A DNA stretch of 6,715 bases, from positions 1 through 6,715 of the forward strand of contig DGOW01000028.1 in assembly GCA_002390225.1 (NCBI GenBank), read 5' to 3'. Below are positions 6,079 through 6,715 of this stretch, one piece after another. The position numbers and the translations under genes were made by a program. Each line of letters begins with the position of its first letter. Position 1 is the first letter of the stretch. Source of the DNA: Gemmatimonadales bacterium UBA4456. Its GTDB lineage: Bacteria; Gemmatimonadota; Gemmatimonadetes; Longimicrobiales; Gaopeijiaceae. The notes below the pieces were generated by a model. The model did no database searches. It was not told the DNA's origin and saw only the letters and a program-made list of their open reading frames with translations.

Positions 6079-6709
6079 GCCCGGTGGCCCAGTGTTCTTC
6101 GTTGATCACAGCAATCGGAACGCCTCGTAATCGATACAACACGACCTCGTCAATGAGCGATCCGAACGAATCCTGAGACCAGTCCGACGCAGCGAGAGCG
6201 CCGATGACGACGTAGTCGGTTCGGCGGTTAACCGCGTGCTCGCACATTCCGCCTCGTTCTAGGACCTCTCGCTCGCAGGCGTGGAGCGGGCCGTATGCCA
6301 TGTCGCCCCCGAACACGAAGGTCCGACCCGCGAAGACGACGTCCGGCGGTGGGACAGTCAGGGGCATGTCGGTTGCGAGTCGTGCTCCACCCCCCAGGCC
6401 ACTGGAATTTTCGGCCAGTTGGGCGAGGATTGCGCTCAGCCGGTCCCGTTCCTGACTGTCGACCTTGCCGTCCCTGAAGATCCGCTCGAGGCGACGCGAC
6501 AAGAGATTCGCCGGATAGCGCGTTGCAACCTCAGGATTCGCCCTAGTCCACTCGGACAGGCGGTACGCCTCGTCCGCCGTCACCTTCCCGTCGGCGATTA
6601 CTCCCCGCACGAGGCCGACCATTTCGGCCAGGCCCTGCTCGACACGACGCTGGGTCTGCAGCTCCCGTGCTCGATTCAAGGGCGTCGCCCCGACTCGAGA
6701 TCCCTGCAC
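6071..6709 (-). CDS. BRCT-domain protein with N-terminal TerB/EF-hand-like helical repeat
   Basis: A 212-residue two-part protein without a signal peptide. Residues about 123-212 form a BRCT domain of the DNA-ligase type: strand VFAGRTFVFGG, helix up to VLERGG (Gly153-Gly154, the conserved pair), TDYVVIG (164-170), a long helix, then GVPIAVINEEHW with the conserved Trp206. BRCT domains of this type bind DNA ends, nicks or phosphorylated partners. Residues about 22-100 are helical and contain two similar segments, IADGKVTADE (38-47) and FRDGKVDSQE (78-87), each followed by Arg-Leu within a few residues. These resemble TerB-like or degenerate EF-hand loops that keep Asp-Gly-x-Val and the final Glu but lack the first calcium ligands. 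No nuclease, ligase or polymerase domain is present, so it is probably an accessory protein; its role is unknown. The GTG at 6709 follows directly on an in-frame TGA (6712-6710), so the gene is complete at that start or begins later, for example at the TTG of codon 11. No ribosome binding site can be judged because the window ends. Confidence 0.75.
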   Translation of the reverse strand: MQGSRVGATPLNRARELQTQRRVEQGLAEMVGLVRGVIADGKVTADEAYRLSEWTRANPEVATRYPANLLSRRLERIFRDGKVDSQERDRLSAILAQLAENSSGLGGGARLATDMPLTVPPPDVVFAGRTFVFGGDMAYGPLHACEREVLERGGMCEHAVNRRTDYVVIGALAASDWSQDSFGSLIDEVVLYRLRGVPIAVINEEHWATGLT

Positions 6710-6715
6710 TCATCC

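Noticed and set aside
1..6715. CRISPR arrays, insertion sequences, toxin-antitoxin pairs, anti-phage or biosynthetic clusters.
   Set aside because: No direct-repeat series, terminal inverted repeats, transposase, or small paired genes were seen; the gene order looks like ordinary chromosomal housekeeping and nutrient-use genes.

Overview
This is GC-rich bacterial DNA (roughly 60% or a little more, judged by eye) with six coding regions on both strands. The gene set is a mix of exported hydrolases, a PQQ sugar dehydrogenase and an outer-membrane-type barrel. It suggests a diderm heterotroph that lives on peptides and sugars. The style recalls Gemmatimonadota-like genomes, but there is no rRNA or marker gene, so the phylum is a guess. 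I see no mobile element, CRISPR array, tRNA or phage gene.

Layout. Bases 1-350 (+) are the C-terminal end of a CDP-alcohol phosphatidyltransferase-type membrane enzyme, cut by the window edge. It converges, with a 7-base gap, on an M20 (ArgE/DapE-type) metallohydrolase on the minus strand (358-1638). Upstream of that on the same strand lies a Tat-exported dienelactone-hydrolase-family protein (1806-2702). A 384-base divergent intergenic region (2703-3086) separates it from a plus-strand run: a secreted PQQ-dependent (Asd/YliI-type) sugar dehydrogenase (3090-4250), a small signal-peptide-bearing beta-barrel candidate with PagP-like motifs (4310-4879), and a secreted M28 zinc aminopeptidase (4963-6078). 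The M28 gene overlaps tail to tail by 8 bases with a minus-strand gene (6071-6709) that joins a TerB/EF-hand-like helical repeat region to a C-terminal BRCT domain.

How the genes relate. No single pathway links them. Four proteins are predicted to leave the cytoplasm: the dienelactone hydrolase by Tat, and the dehydrogenase, barrel and M28 peptidase by Sec signal peptides. Together they look like a cell-envelope and nutrient-degrading segment. The M20 enzyme has no signal peptide and probably acts in the cytoplasm. The phosphatidyltransferase and the PagP-like protein both point to membrane lipids, but they are far apart and need not be linked.

Most worth a second look are the PagP-like protein, in which Asn replaces the usual catalytic Asp of the Asp-Ser pair; a perfect 10-bp GC-rich hairpin that overlaps the ribosome binding site and abuts the start of that gene; and the BRCT fusion protein. 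I found no convincing evidence of a wholly new multi-gene system.
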